Below are positions 1 through 7,696 of a DNA stretch of 43,680 nt, piece after piece. Source of the DNA: Clostridiales bacterium (GTDB lineage Bacteria; Bacillota; Clostridia; Oscillospirales; Oscillospiraceae). The notes under the pieces were generated by a model. It worked only from the letters and a program-made list of their open reading frames with translations, was not told the origin of the DNA and ran no database searches. The DNA lies in contig JAHAEW010000019.1 of the NCBI GenBank assembly GCA_018374635.1, forward strand, positions 1 to 43,680, written 5' to 3'. How positions within the stretch are numbered: the first letter of the stretch is position 1; every line of letters starts with the position of its first letter. A program made the translations under genes and the position numbers.

Positions 1-18
1 AACACGATTTGACCCTCT

Positions 19-40
19 TCCGCCGTCTGCGGACGGCGGA
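19..40. other. Short perfect hairpin, function unknown
   Basis: A 9-bp perfect inverted repeat (arms 19-27 and 32-40, loop TGCG) sits in the gene-free first 97 bases. There is no T-run on either side, so it is not a standard terminator. It may belong to a gene left of the window. Nothing else is recognisable in 1-97. Confidence 0.35.
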
Positions 41-97
41 ACTCTGCGAGGCTCTTGCAGCATAAATCGAAGAAATATACTTTATTGACAGTCTGAA

Positions 98-139
98 ACA
101 CCCGGAGACCGATCCTGGATCGGTCTCCGGGTGTTTTTT
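98..139 (+). terminator. Strong rho-independent terminator
   Basis: An 18-bp perfect inverted repeat (98-115 and 117-134) runs straight into a run of T on the plus strand (134-139). It best fits termination of a plus-strand gene lying left of the window. The same stem lies 28 bases beyond the stop of the minus-strand SLH gene and may also stop that transcript, but the minus-strand T-run is poor. Confidence 0.75.
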
Positions 140-161
140 AGATGCGAGGGGAATGGGGGGA

Positions 162-2582
162 TCACTCCACCACGACCAGACGGATCTTGCCGCCCTGCTC
201 GGGGGACTTGTCATAGTAGACCGTCAGATCGTCGGAGTAGGCGCGGGCCAGCTCAAAGCGCTCGTACCCGGTGTCGGCCGCGAACCAGTGGCCGGTGGTC
301 TTGTTATAGCACCAAACCTTCTGGGAGACGGGATAGAGGGAATCCCCCACCTTCAGCATGTGGCTGTCCGGGTCATAGGCTGCCCGGCGGATGCCGGAGG
401 CGGACTGGAGCGTGACGGAACCGGCCAGCTTCGGCTTACCGTCCTGCGTCTCCAACGAGGCGGCAATGCCGATGGCGTCGCCAGTTCGGAATTCGGAGGA
501 GCCGGTGACCAGCTGAGTGCCCCCCTGAGACTGGGCGCCGTTTTTGACGCTGATCGAGGCATTGCGGAAGTTCCAGGGGTCATTGGGATCCTGATAGCTG
601 GGCTCATATTTGGCAAAGCCGTAATCATACTGGTCGCCGGTCACATCGTCAAAGACCAGGATGTTGTACTTGCCGGCATAATCCTTGCCGGCGTAAAGGA
701 TCTTGGAGGAGGGGACGCTGGTCCGGGTGAGCTGGTCGAAGGTGATTTCATGGGGCTCGCTGTTGCCCACCCGCTCAAACATACGGACATTCTCCGCAAG
801 AGGCGTGTCGTTGAGGGTGCGGGAGGCCACGTTGAGGGTGCCGCTGACGCTGCCGCCGCCGCTCAGACGGGAGAGGGAGAGCCTCCCTTCCTTTCCGGAG
901 GAGATGGTCACCAGCTGACCTACCATCTTGGCGGCCGAGGCCTCGTTCAGACCGGGATCGCCGGTAAAGACCACCTTTTCACCCTTGGCGTTGAAGAAGT
1001 CCAGGAGAGGCTTGACTTCGGCGCTGCCGGCGGAGCACTTCTCCACCACACCCACCGTAGTGGAGCGGGCCAGGGAGGGGTCCAGAGCTCCGGCCACCCG
1101 GCCGTCGGAAGTGAAGAGCAGCGTCACCTGGTCGCCTGGACGGAAGGGGGCCAGATCGGCCACAGCCCCAGGAAGAACGGTGAACTCCTGCCCCAGCATG
1201 GTCAGCTTGGAGGGGGCGGTGGGGTTGGGGTAGGCGTTTTCATACACGCCGGTGAGACGCAGGTCGGTGACCCGGATGATGTTGGCTCCGCTGTCATAGA
1301 TGGCCACGTCGTACTGGCGCAGGTCGGCGGCGGTGGCGGGAACCCCGTTCTTGTAGAGCTGATAGTCGCTGCGTCCGCCGGCCAGGGCGGCGAAGGGATT
1401 GGAGGTGCCGTTTGGCTTGGTCCGCGCCACCATGACGCTGTCACTGGACTGGGAAACGGAGGAGAGATAGACATAGTCCAGCTTGCCAGAGGGGCCGTAG
1501 CAGAGGGTCATGGGCGTGCCGTTGTAGAGATAGGACCATACCTTTTCAAACGTAGTGGCCTCCCCGTTTTTCCAGACCGGGGTTTCCGGAAGAATGGTGA
1601 TCTTCTCTCCGCCGGCGGTGACGTAGTTGGCGTCCACCGTGCCGGAGACCGTGATGCGCCGAATGGAGTCCTCCTCATTGGGACGCAGGGTGAGGAAGTT
1701 GCCGCTCTTGTCCTGGGCCATCTCGCCCCGCGCGCCCAGCAGAGAAGAAGAGACTTCGGTGCGCTGAGTCTTGGGGGAGCGGGTATCCGAGCCGTTGGCC
1801 ACTGTGACGGTGGTGGAGCCGCTGTTCTGATTTTTGTCCAGCGAGAGGAGGACCGTGTCCTCGGTGAGGGTGCCGCCCAGCTTTTGAACCAGGTAGCACT
1901 CCTCCGAACCCTTCACATCGGTAAAGAGGAGGTTGCGGAAGAGCTCCGCTGCCTCGCCGCGGGTCAGCGTGGAGCTGCCCTTCAGGCTCAGCCCCTGGGT
2001 GAGCCCATTCTCTCCGGCCACCGAGAGGTACCCGTCGTACCAGGTGGAGCCAGTGGCGATATCCGAGGTGGTATAGCCCAGCACACGGGTGAGGATGGCA
2101 ACGGCCTCTCCGTAAGTAATGGCGCGGTTGGGCTCAAAAGTGCCGTTGCCCACACCCAGGATCAGGCGGTCGGCGGCAGGGGTGCTCTCTCCCTTGTCCG
2201 AGGAATTGTTGGAGGTGTCCGCCAGTTCGCCGCTGGTGGTCAGGGAGGAGGCGAGATTCACATAGCCCCTGGCCCAGTGCTGGGGGCCGACGTCCAGGAA
2301 AATGGTACGGTTGCGCTGGGCGGGTTCCAGGTCGCCCTTGCCCATCACGTCGACCGCCATTTTACAGAATTCCGCTCGGGTGAGGGTGGCTGAGGGGCGG
2401 AAAGAACCGCCGCCGGTGCCGTCCACTACGCCCAGCAGGCGGAGGATCTCGGCCGCTTCGGCCGTATCAGCGTCGCTGATGTCGTGGAATGCGGAGCCGT
2501 GCGCCGCCCCCGCGGGCAGGACCAGCAGTCCTGCCAGAGTGGCCGCGGCAAGGGCCCCGGCCAGAATACGTTTACAGTTCAT
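162..2582 (-). CDS. SLH-domain surface protein (S-layer-like)
   Basis: The 806-residue protein has a Sec-type signal peptide (residues 1-27, ending AGAA). Three S-layer-homology repeats follow at about 31-82, 95-170 and 179-222, each with the TLTRAE / ITYGEA / TLTRGE-type motif. About 580 further residues are rich in Ser/Thr/Gly and show no catalytic motif. SLH repeats bind secondary cell-wall polymer, so the protein should be anchored outside the cell wall. The start was chosen because AAAGGAGA lies just upstream of this ATG and the signal peptide begins there; an upstream in-frame extension would run into the permease gene. It is the last gene after the exporter ATPase and permease, 25 bases downstream of the permease stop. 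The surface location is well supported; the role of the long C-terminal part is unknown. Confidence 0.85.
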   Translation of the reverse strand: MNCKRILAGALAAATLAGLLVLPAGAAHGSAFHDISDADTAEAAEILRLLGVVDGTGGGSFRPSATLTRAEFCKMAVDVMGKGDLEPAQRNRTIFLDVGPQHWARGYVNLASSLTTSGELADTSNNSSDKGESTPAADRLILGVGNGTFEPNRAITYGEAVAILTRVLGYTTSDIATGSTWYDGYLSVAGENGLTQGLSLKGSSTLTRGEAAELFRNLLFTDVKGSEECYLVQKLGGTLTEDTVLLSLDKNQNSGSTTVTVANGSDTRSPKTQRTEVSSSLLGARGEMAQDKSGNFLTLRPNEEDSIRRITVSGTVDANYVTAGGEKITILPETPVWKNGEATTFEKVWSYLYNGTPMTLCYGPSGKLDYVYLSSVSQSSDSVMVARTKPNGTSNPFAALAGGRSDYQLYKNGVPATAADLRQYDVAIYDSGANIIRVTDLRLTGVYENAYPNPTAPSKLTMLGQEFTVLPGAVADLAPFRPGDQVTLLFTSDGRVAGALDPSLARSTTVGVVEKCSAGSAEVKPLLDFFNAKGEKVVFTGDPGLNEASAAKMVGQLVTISSGKEGRLSLSRLSGGGSVSGTLNVASRTLNDTPLAENVRMFERVGNSEPHEITFDQLTRTSVPSSKILYAGKDYAGKYNILVFDDVTGDQYDYGFAKYEPSYQDPNDPWNFRNASISVKNGAQSQGGTQLVTGSSEFRTGDAIGIAASLETQDGKPKLAGSVTLQSASGIRRAAYDPDSHMLKVGDSLYPVSQKVWCYNKTTGHWFAADTGYERFELARAYSDDLTVYYDKSPEQGGKIRLVVVE

Positions 2583-2607
2583 GCACTTCTCTCCTTTGCA
2601 CATAGGA

Positions 2608-3852
2608 TCACTCCGCGCGCAGTGCTTCCACCGGCTGGAGGCCGCTGGCCTTGATGGCGGGATACATACCAAAGAGGACGCCCAGCACCACAGAGAACAG
2701 GAAGGCGCCCAGGGCAATGGGGGTGCTGGGCAGCAGCAACGTTCCGTCCAGCAGGAACCGGCCCGCGATCAGGGTGCCGATGTAGCCCAGACCAATGCCG
2801 AGCAGTCCGCCGATCCCGCAGATAACTGCGGCCTCGATCAAAAACTGCGTAATAATGCTCCGGCGCTCGGCGCCGATGGCCTTGCGGATGCCGATCTCCC
2901 GGGTGCGTTCCGTCACGGTGACCAACATGATGTTCATAATACCGATGCCGCCTACCAGCAGGGAGATGGCGGCAATCCCGCCCAGAACCATGGCCTGCAT
3001 GTTGCTCTGCTGCTGGATGGAGTCCGCCGAGGCGTTGTCGCTGCGGATGTTGTAGTCTCCCCGCAGGGGCATGCCGGTGGCGTCTTTGGGGAACATGGAG
3101 CTGAGAAAGGCGTCCAGGCGGGTCATGGCCTCGACTGTGGCAGAGGCGCTTCTGGCCTTGACCACAAAAGAGGTGATGTCGCTGTTTTTGTTGAGGGTAC
3201 GGTTGAAGGTATAGGGCAGAAGAAGCATATTGTCCAGCTCAGGCCAGTTTTCCAGGTCCTTGCGCTCATACCAGCCGACCACCAGGAAGGGCTGTCCGTT
3301 GATGGTAATGGTCTTGCCCACCGGGTCCACGAAGTTGAAGAGGGTCTCCTTGAGGCCTCCGCCCAGGACACAGACGTTGTTGGTGTCCTGAATGTCCAGA
3401 TAGGACAGCTCCCGGCCGCTGGCCAGCGTATAGTTGTTGCAGGCGCCATATTGGTCGGAACCCAGCACCACCTGGATCATGTCCTCCCAGTTTTCATGGT
3501 TCTGGGTGGACAGGGTCTTGGCGCCGTACTTGATGATCATTTCATCGTAGAGGTTGATATTGGGTGTAACGCCGACCACCAGATTCTGCATGCCAAGACA
3601 GTAGTCGTACAGGTCCTGAAAGACGGTGTTTCCGCCGTCGCCGCCGTAGAAATAGTAGGCGTCCACACTGATCTTGTTGTTGCCCATCTTCTCAAAGTAC
3701 TCCAGGTTTTTCTGGTTCTGCCCCTGGACGACCGAGACCATGATGACCACGGAGGCAACGCCGATGATGATGCCCAGCATGGTGAGGAAGGAGCGGGTCT
3801 TTTTGCAGGCGATGGACTTGAAGGCCATCTTGAAGGCTTGCAGCAGATTCAT
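2608..3852 (-). CDS. MacB/FtsX-type ABC transporter permease
   Basis: The 414-residue membrane protein has an N-terminal membrane segment (about 20-44), a large extracytoplasmic MacB_PCD-like domain (about 45-285) and a C-terminal FtsX domain with three membrane segments. The FtsX domain carries the typical GGIGIMNIMLV and EIGIRKAIGA motifs. This family couples ATP hydrolysis to mechanical movement of exported substrates rather than moving them through the bilayer itself. An ATG at 3852 overlaps the ATPase stop as ATGA and has AGGAGG eight bases upstream. An upstream TTG is possible but sits too close to that site. It works with the adjacent ATPase and adaptor. The substrate is unknown; peptides, lipids or antimicrobials are typical of relatives. 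Confidence 0.88.
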   Translation of the reverse strand: MNLLQAFKMAFKSIACKKTRSFLTMLGIIIGVASVVIMVSVVQGQNQKNLEYFEKMGNNKISVDAYYFYGGDGGNTVFQDLYDYCLGMQNLVVGVTPNINLYDEMIIKYGAKTLSTQNHENWEDMIQVVLGSDQYGACNNYTLASGRELSYLDIQDTNNVCVLGGGLKETLFNFVDPVGKTITINGQPFLVVGWYERKDLENWPELDNMLLLPYTFNRTLNKNSDITSFVVKARSASATVEAMTRLDAFLSSMFPKDATGMPLRGDYNIRSDNASADSIQQQSNMQAMVLGGIAAISLLVGGIGIMNIMLVTVTERTREIGIRKAIGAERRSIITQFLIEAAVICGIGGLLGIGLGYIGTLIAGRFLLDGTLLLPSTPIALGAFLFSVVLGVLFGMYPAIKASGLQPVEALRAE

Positions 3853-4544
3853 GTCCAATCCACCTCCTGGGGGGCGTCGGAGATAATGACGCCGTCGGAA
3901 AGGCGCACCACCCGGCGGGCGGTGGCGGCAATATGGTCGTCGTGGGTGATGAGCAGGATGGTGGTCCCCTCCCGGTAGAGGTCCCGGAGGATCTCCAACA
4001 CATGTTTGCCGGTCTTGGAGTCCAGGGCGCCGGTGGGCTCATCTGCCATGATGATGGGCGGGCGCGTGGCGATGGCGCGAGCGATGGCCACACGCTGCTG
4101 CTGACCGCCGGACATCTCACTGGGGCGGTGGTGGGCCCGCTCTGCCATGCCGACCTTTTCCAGGGCCGCCATGGCCAGGTCCTCCCGGTCCCAGGCCGGC
4201 ACACCGCGGTAGATCAGAGGAAGGGTCACATTTTCCAGGGCGTCCAGCTCCTGAATGAGGTTGTAGCCCTGAAAGATGAAACCGATCTCCCGGTTGCGGA
4301 TACGGGCCAGCTGGCGGTCGCTCAGAGAGGTGATGTCGGTGCCGTCCAGAAAGTAGTCGCCGTGCGTGGGGATGTCCAGGCAGCCCAGCACATTCATCAG
4401 CGTGGACTTACCGGAGCCGGACTGTCCGACGATGGCGACGAACTCCCCTCGGTCGATGGATAGGGAGACGCCGTCCAAAGCCCGCACCTCGCTCTCTTTG
4501 CCCTCGTTGTAGATCTTATAGAGGTTCTTGATGTCAATGAGCAT
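3849..4544 (-). CDS. MacB/LolD-type ABC transporter ATPase
   Basis: The 231-residue cytoplasmic ATPase is of normal length for the LolD/MacB ATPase family. Visible motifs are Walker A GQSGSGKS (about 40-47), the signature SGGQQQ (145-150), Walker B IIMADEP (164-170) and the switch histidine H201 in LLITHDD. It powers the FtsX-type permease, whose start codon overlaps this stop as ATGA. The adaptor gene lies 13 bases upstream. The order adaptor, ATPase, permease is the usual MacAB arrangement of Firmicutes. Confidence 0.93.
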   Translation of the reverse strand: MLIDIKNLYKIYNEGKESEVRALDGVSLSIDRGEFVAIVGQSGSGKSTLMNVLGCLDIPTHGDYFLDGTDITSLSDRQLARIRNREIGFIFQGYNLIQELDALENVTLPLIYRGVPAWDREDLAMAALEKVGMAERAHHRPSEMSGGQQQRVAIARAIATRPPIIMADEPTGALDSKTGKHVLEILRDLYREGTTILLITHDDHIAATARRVVRLSDGVIISDAPQEVDWT

Positions 4545-4557
4545 AAAGGCACCCCAT

Positions 4558-6261
4558 TTACCAGCTGGAGCTGGATTCGGTCACGGTATAGTTGACAAAG
4601 ACCTCCATGCCTTCCTCCACGCCCGATTTGATCTCTACATTCTGCGTATCCGAGATACCGGTCTCCACCGCAACGGGATAGTAGCCGTCCGCTTCGGTGG
4701 GAAGGGTGCGCTTCTGGCCGGGCTCCGGTTCGGGAAGATCCAGCTCCAAGGTGTTTTCCGGCTTGCTGTCGGCTTTGATGAAGACTACGGTCTGCGGGTT
4801 GCCGTCCTTGTCCAGCACACTCTTGACGGCGCTGCCCGGGACCAGCACACAGTTGTCGGACTGGCTGGTCACAAAGGAGTAATTGACCCAGGCGCCGTCC
4901 ACCAGGCTGCCGTCCATATTGTCCACGGTGAGGGTCACGGGGTAGTTGGTCATACCGTTGCTGCTCTCCGCTTTGCTCATATCAATGGAGGTGACGGTAC
5001 CCACGTAAGTAGAGCCGTTCCAGTCCAGATCCACGGTGTTGCCCGGCTTGATGAAGGAGATATTGCGGTCATCCACGGTGATGGTGACCAGCATCGTGGT
5101 GGAGTTAGAGATGATGATAACGGTATCGCCGCTCTTGACCTCGGCGCCGACGGTCAGGGTACAGGCGGTCACGGTGCCGTCGATGGGAGCCACGGCGTTG
5201 AAGTTGGCGAGGGTCTTCTGGGCGTCCTCCAATGCCTTCTGCGCGGTGGCGATCTCATCCTGCTTGGCGTTGATCTGGTCGTTCAGCGTATCCGAGCCCA
5301 GGGTGAGCAGGGTCTGTCCGGCCGTCACATTGGCGTAGTTGAGGAGGTTGGAAGAGACCACAGGGCCGCTGGCCTTGGTGGTGATGGTTCGGGTCTCATA
5401 GTACTCCGTCTTGCCGGAGGCATACGGGTAGGCGGAGGTGCCGTCGGCCAGGGCGATGGCGACCGAGGCGTCCATCCCGGCGGTGAGGGTGCCGGGATTA
5501 TCAAAGACCACGACCACCTCAAAGTGGACCGCGCCCTCCGGGGAGATATAGTTGACCTTGTTGATCTTTTCTACCTTGCCGGAAAAATCCTTCATGACAG
5601 CGGGGATATTGACCGACACGCTCTGCCCTACCGCGATGCTGTTTTCATAGGCATAGCTGAAATAGAGGGAGAGCTTGAGCTTCTTATCATTGACCAGGGT
5701 GGTGACCTCTGCGCCGCTGGAGACATCCTGGTCCGGTGTAAAGGTCTGTACGTTCATCAGCTTTCCGGCGAAAGGAGCTTTGACCACCAGATCAGAGACC
5801 TGCTCCTGCAATTTGGACAGCTCACGATTCAGGCTGGCTACTTTTTCCTGGGCATCGGAGACGGCCTTCTCAGCCGCTTCGCTGTAAATGGTATACAGCG
5901 GCTGCCCGGCGGTGACGACATCACCGGGATTGACAAAGACTTCCCGCACGGTGCCGCCTTCCGTCAACGTGATGGCGGCGGACTCTTTCGCTTTGGCATT
6001 GCCGCTGCCCTGTACGACGCTTTGGATCGTGCCGATGGAGGCAGGGACCGCATAAATCTCACCTTGCTCAACCGGAGGGGGCTGGAGGACAAAGCGCCAG
6101 AGCAGGTAACCTCCGCCGGTCAGAATGGCCAGCAGAACGATAAGGGTAATGATTCCCTTAAGGTGTTTCTTCTTGCGCTTTTTCTTGGGCGGGGCAGTGG
6201 GAGACGGGGCGGATGCGGGGGACGTCTCGGGTGTGAGAACGGGGGTCTGTTGTTCCGTCAT
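4558..6261 (-). CDS. HlyD/MacA-type efflux adaptor with two lipoyl modules
   Basis: The 567-residue protein has a short Pro/Thr-rich cytoplasmic tail, a basic KKKRKKK stretch, one membrane anchor (about 36-56) and a large outside part. The outside part shows two successive lipoyl/HlyD-like modules. The first carries the phrase VNPGDVVTAGQPLYTI and a helix pair near residue 135. The second is rebuilt from NVTAGQTLLTL, a helical hairpin and VAPIDGTVTACTL. A beta-barrel follows. In the family, such adaptors contact the MacB-type permease. The ATG at 6261 has AGGAGG eight bases upstream; an in-frame ATG at 6267 is nearly on top of that site and less likely. It is the first gene of the exporter operon. 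MacA relatives are normally near 370-400 residues, so this one is unusually long. Confidence 0.85.
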   Translation of the reverse strand: MTEQQTPVLTPETSPASAPSPTAPPKKKRKKKHLKGIITLIVLLAILTGGGYLLWRFVLQPPPVEQGEIYAVPASIGTIQSVVQGSGNAKAKESAAITLTEGGTVREVFVNPGDVVTAGQPLYTIYSEAAEKAVSDAQEKVASLNRELSKLQEQVSDLVVKAPFAGKLMNVQTFTPDQDVSSGAEVTTLVNDKKLKLSLYFSYAYENSIAVGQSVSVNIPAVMKDFSGKVEKINKVNYISPEGAVHFEVVVVFDNPGTLTAGMDASVAIALADGTSAYPYASGKTEYYETRTITTKASGPVVSSNLLNYANVTAGQTLLTLGSDTLNDQINAKQDEIATAQKALEDAQKTLANFNAVAPIDGTVTACTLTVGAEVKSGDTVIIISNSTTMLVTITVDDRNISFIKPGNTVDLDWNGSTYVGTVTSIDMSKAESSNGMTNYPVTLTVDNMDGSLVDGAWVNYSFVTSQSDNCVLVPGSAVKSVLDKDGNPQTVVFIKADSKPENTLELDLPEPEPGQKRTLPTEADGYYPVAVETGISDTQNVEIKSGVEEGMEVFVNYTVTESSSSW

Positions 6262-6267
6262 ATTCAT

Positions 6268-6497
6268 TTCCTCCTATGCCTGGATTGTAGTTCATCCCAT
6301 TGTATCACATCATTTGGGAAAGGTATTTTCAAAAGGATGACAAGTTCTTAAAAAAAACTTAAAATTTCCAGCTTTCTTTTTGACGCACAGTGGGAGGAAA
6401 AAGTTCCTGAAGAGAGGGAGAAAAGAAGGAGAGTACATGGGGCCGCGTTTTTCTGCATATGGATAGGACGACAACCGTTATGAGGGAGGGCTTTCTG
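6268..6497. other. Divergent intergenic region
   Basis: This AT-rich stretch separates the minus-strand exporter operon from the plus-strand deacetylase remnant and must hold or have held both promoters. TTGAAA- and GATACAAT-like elements occur on the minus strand, but their spacing is poor, so no promoter is called. No RNA gene is visible. Confidence 0.4.
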
Positions 6498-6779
6498 ATG
6501 AAATGTATTATTTTAAAACGAAAGATTTTGGTGGCAGCGGGCTGTTTGGCGGTGGCGGCGGCCATGTTTGTAACCGTCAACCATCCGGCCGTCGTGGGAG
6601 TAGCGGCGTCTGAGCGGGAACTGCCCATTTACTGTGTGGAGCGGGACCAGAAGATGCTCTCCATTTCCTTCGACGCAGCCTGGGGTGATGGAAAAGAGCG
6701 GCGCCTGGGACACCGGAAGTTCCGGGCGCCGCTCTTTGAAAAAAGGGACGCCTGGAGATGTGCGGATCATCCGCTTTGA
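6498..6779 (+). pseudogene. Truncated polysaccharide deacetylase (N-terminal remnant)
   Basis: The reading frame starts at an ATG with GGGAGGG seven bases upstream. It gives a basic N-terminus, a membrane/signal segment (about 10-28) and then ELPIYCVERDQKMLSISFDA followed by AWG. This is the usual start of spore/cell-wall polysaccharide deacetylases, ending at the first NodB motif with its metal-site aspartate. From about base 6687 the family resemblance stops and the frame reads through a hairpin to a stop at 6779. The remaining NodB motifs (HxxxH, catalytic His and others) are absent, so the product cannot be active. The break lies only a few bases before a terminator-like stem, suggesting that most of the gene was lost in one deletion. 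Residue-level family resemblance is from memory, not a search. Confidence 0.7.
6693..6737. terminator. 13-bp terminator-like stem-loop
   Basis: Perfect 13-bp arms (6693-6705 and 6725-6737) enclose a 19-base loop, and the arm ends carry A and T runs. It is probably the original terminator of the deleted deacetylase gene. Confidence 0.6.
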
Positions 6780-6905
6780 TGTTGCCAAGCGTACCTTAGA
6801 TGCAGTCGGACGCGAGGGGCAAAAGAGGAGTCCGGCGGAAGCCGCAGGATTGAAACGGCGGAAGAAAGCCGCGCGCGGGGGGCGGAAATGCAAAAATATA
6901 GAGAG

Positions 6906-6946
6906 GCCGGGGACCGTTGTGCAAGTGCAGCGGTCCCCGGCTTTTT
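6906..6946 (+). terminator. Rho-independent terminator
   Basis: An 11-bp GC-rich perfect stem (6906-6916 and 6931-6941) is followed by five T on the plus strand. It shows that a plus-strand transcript ends here. Only the deacetylase remnant and unrecognisable sequence lie upstream. Confidence 0.8.
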
Positions 6947-7266
6947 GACGGGAAAAAGCATGGTGATCGTTGTCCCGACAGATGGTAAAGGGGCCGGGGA
7001 AATAAAATGGGAAAATAAAGAGAATCACTTCCTTAATTCTTCCTTATTTCCATATAGCAAGTAGTAATTGAGGTCGAAAGAGGAATGGAATTGTACATAT
7101 ATACAAAGATAAATATATAATAAAAAGAATAATTGACGTATTAAACAATCTGGTACTATACTTCAGGTATCCAATCCGGAAGCGCATGACACAGCTCAAT
7201 TATAATAAAAGAAATTTTGGAACAAATAATTCGTGAGCGTGATATTCAGAGGAGGGCCGCAATACG
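6947..7266 (+). other. AT-rich leader region before the catabolic island
   Basis: About 320 bases without a gene, clearly more AT-rich than the surroundings. It contains the promoter called at 7133-7162. No purine-riboswitch core, T-box or other known leader RNA could be recognised. Confidence 0.5.
7133..7162 (+). promoter_or_regulatory. Sigma-A-type promoter for the catabolic island
   Basis: TTGACG at 7133-7138 and TATACT at 7157-7162, each one mismatch from consensus, are spaced by 18 bases in an AT-rich region about 105 bases before the first gene. It probably drives the co-directional genes from 7267 onward. Confidence 0.65.
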
Positions 7267-7581
7267 ATGGATATGACAAGAAAGCGATACAACAAACCAA
7301 AGAAAGCGCGGATCGTGGTGGAGAAATGCCCTGTGGATTCGACCGGGAAGCCCTGCCACTGCCATCGGGAAGGACAGGTGTTTGAATTTGATTTTGAACG
7401 GTGCCCCTCTGATTTCTGTGCGGCGGCGTTCCACAATCTCTGGCCGCAGCTCCGGGTTCTGGAACTGGGCGGGAGGCACCCCTGGGATGAAAGCCCCCAT
7501 GTGACTCGGGTGGCCTGTCCGGATCCGGATAAGCCGACGATTTTCCGCATCGAAGTTTTTGAAGAGTCCGAACAGGAGTGA
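7267..7581 (+). CDS. TIGR04076 family protein
   Basis: A small 104-residue protein with a basic N-terminus, a conserved cysteine cluster CPVDSTGKPCHCH and a later DFCAAAFHNLWPQL segment. This matches the pattern of the TIGR04076 family, whose function is unknown. The cysteine/histidine spacing could hold a metal; that is inference. AGGAGG precedes the ATG by 11 bases. It is the first gene after the island promoter and is 115 bases from the next gene, so it may be co-transcribed with the importer. Confidence 0.7.
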   Translation: MDMTRKRYNKPKKARIVVEKCPVDSTGKPCHCHREGQVFEFDFERCPSDFCAAAFHNLWPQLRVLELGGRHPWDESPHVTRVACPDPDKPTIFRIEVFEESEQE

Positions 7582-7631
7582 TGGGGAAAGGCTCCTTCGA
7601 TCACAAAAGTCCATGTTACGGTGTCTGAATA

Positions 7632-7659
7632 GACCGCACAGAGCGGTAGACGTGCGGTC
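7632..7659 (+). repeat. Inverted repeat upstream of BMP lipoprotein
   Basis: Perfect 8-bp arms (7632-7639 GACCGCAC and 7652-7659) with a 12-base loop lie 37 bases before the lipoprotein start. There is no T-run, so it is more likely an operator or an mRNA-stabilising stem than a terminator. Confidence 0.4.
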
Positions 7660-7696
7660 AGAAAATAATGAATGATGGATCAGGAGGAATTTAAGT

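Noticed and set aside
153..2393. Long plus-strand open frame (746 codons) opposite the SLH gene
   Set aside because: It lies antisense to a gene with signal peptide, ribosome site and SLH repeats. Its translation is low-complexity Gly/Val/Ala-rich, a by-product of GC-rich codon use.
6634..6948. Plus-strand open frame (104 codons) after the deacetylase break
   Set aside because: It crosses two terminator stems, has no ribosome site and the sequence is highly basic without a motif. It may be debris but is not supportable as a gene.
6947..7266. Possible purine riboswitch before the catabolic island
   Set aside because: The conserved purine-riboswitch core segments could not be found in the leader; only a promoter is supported.
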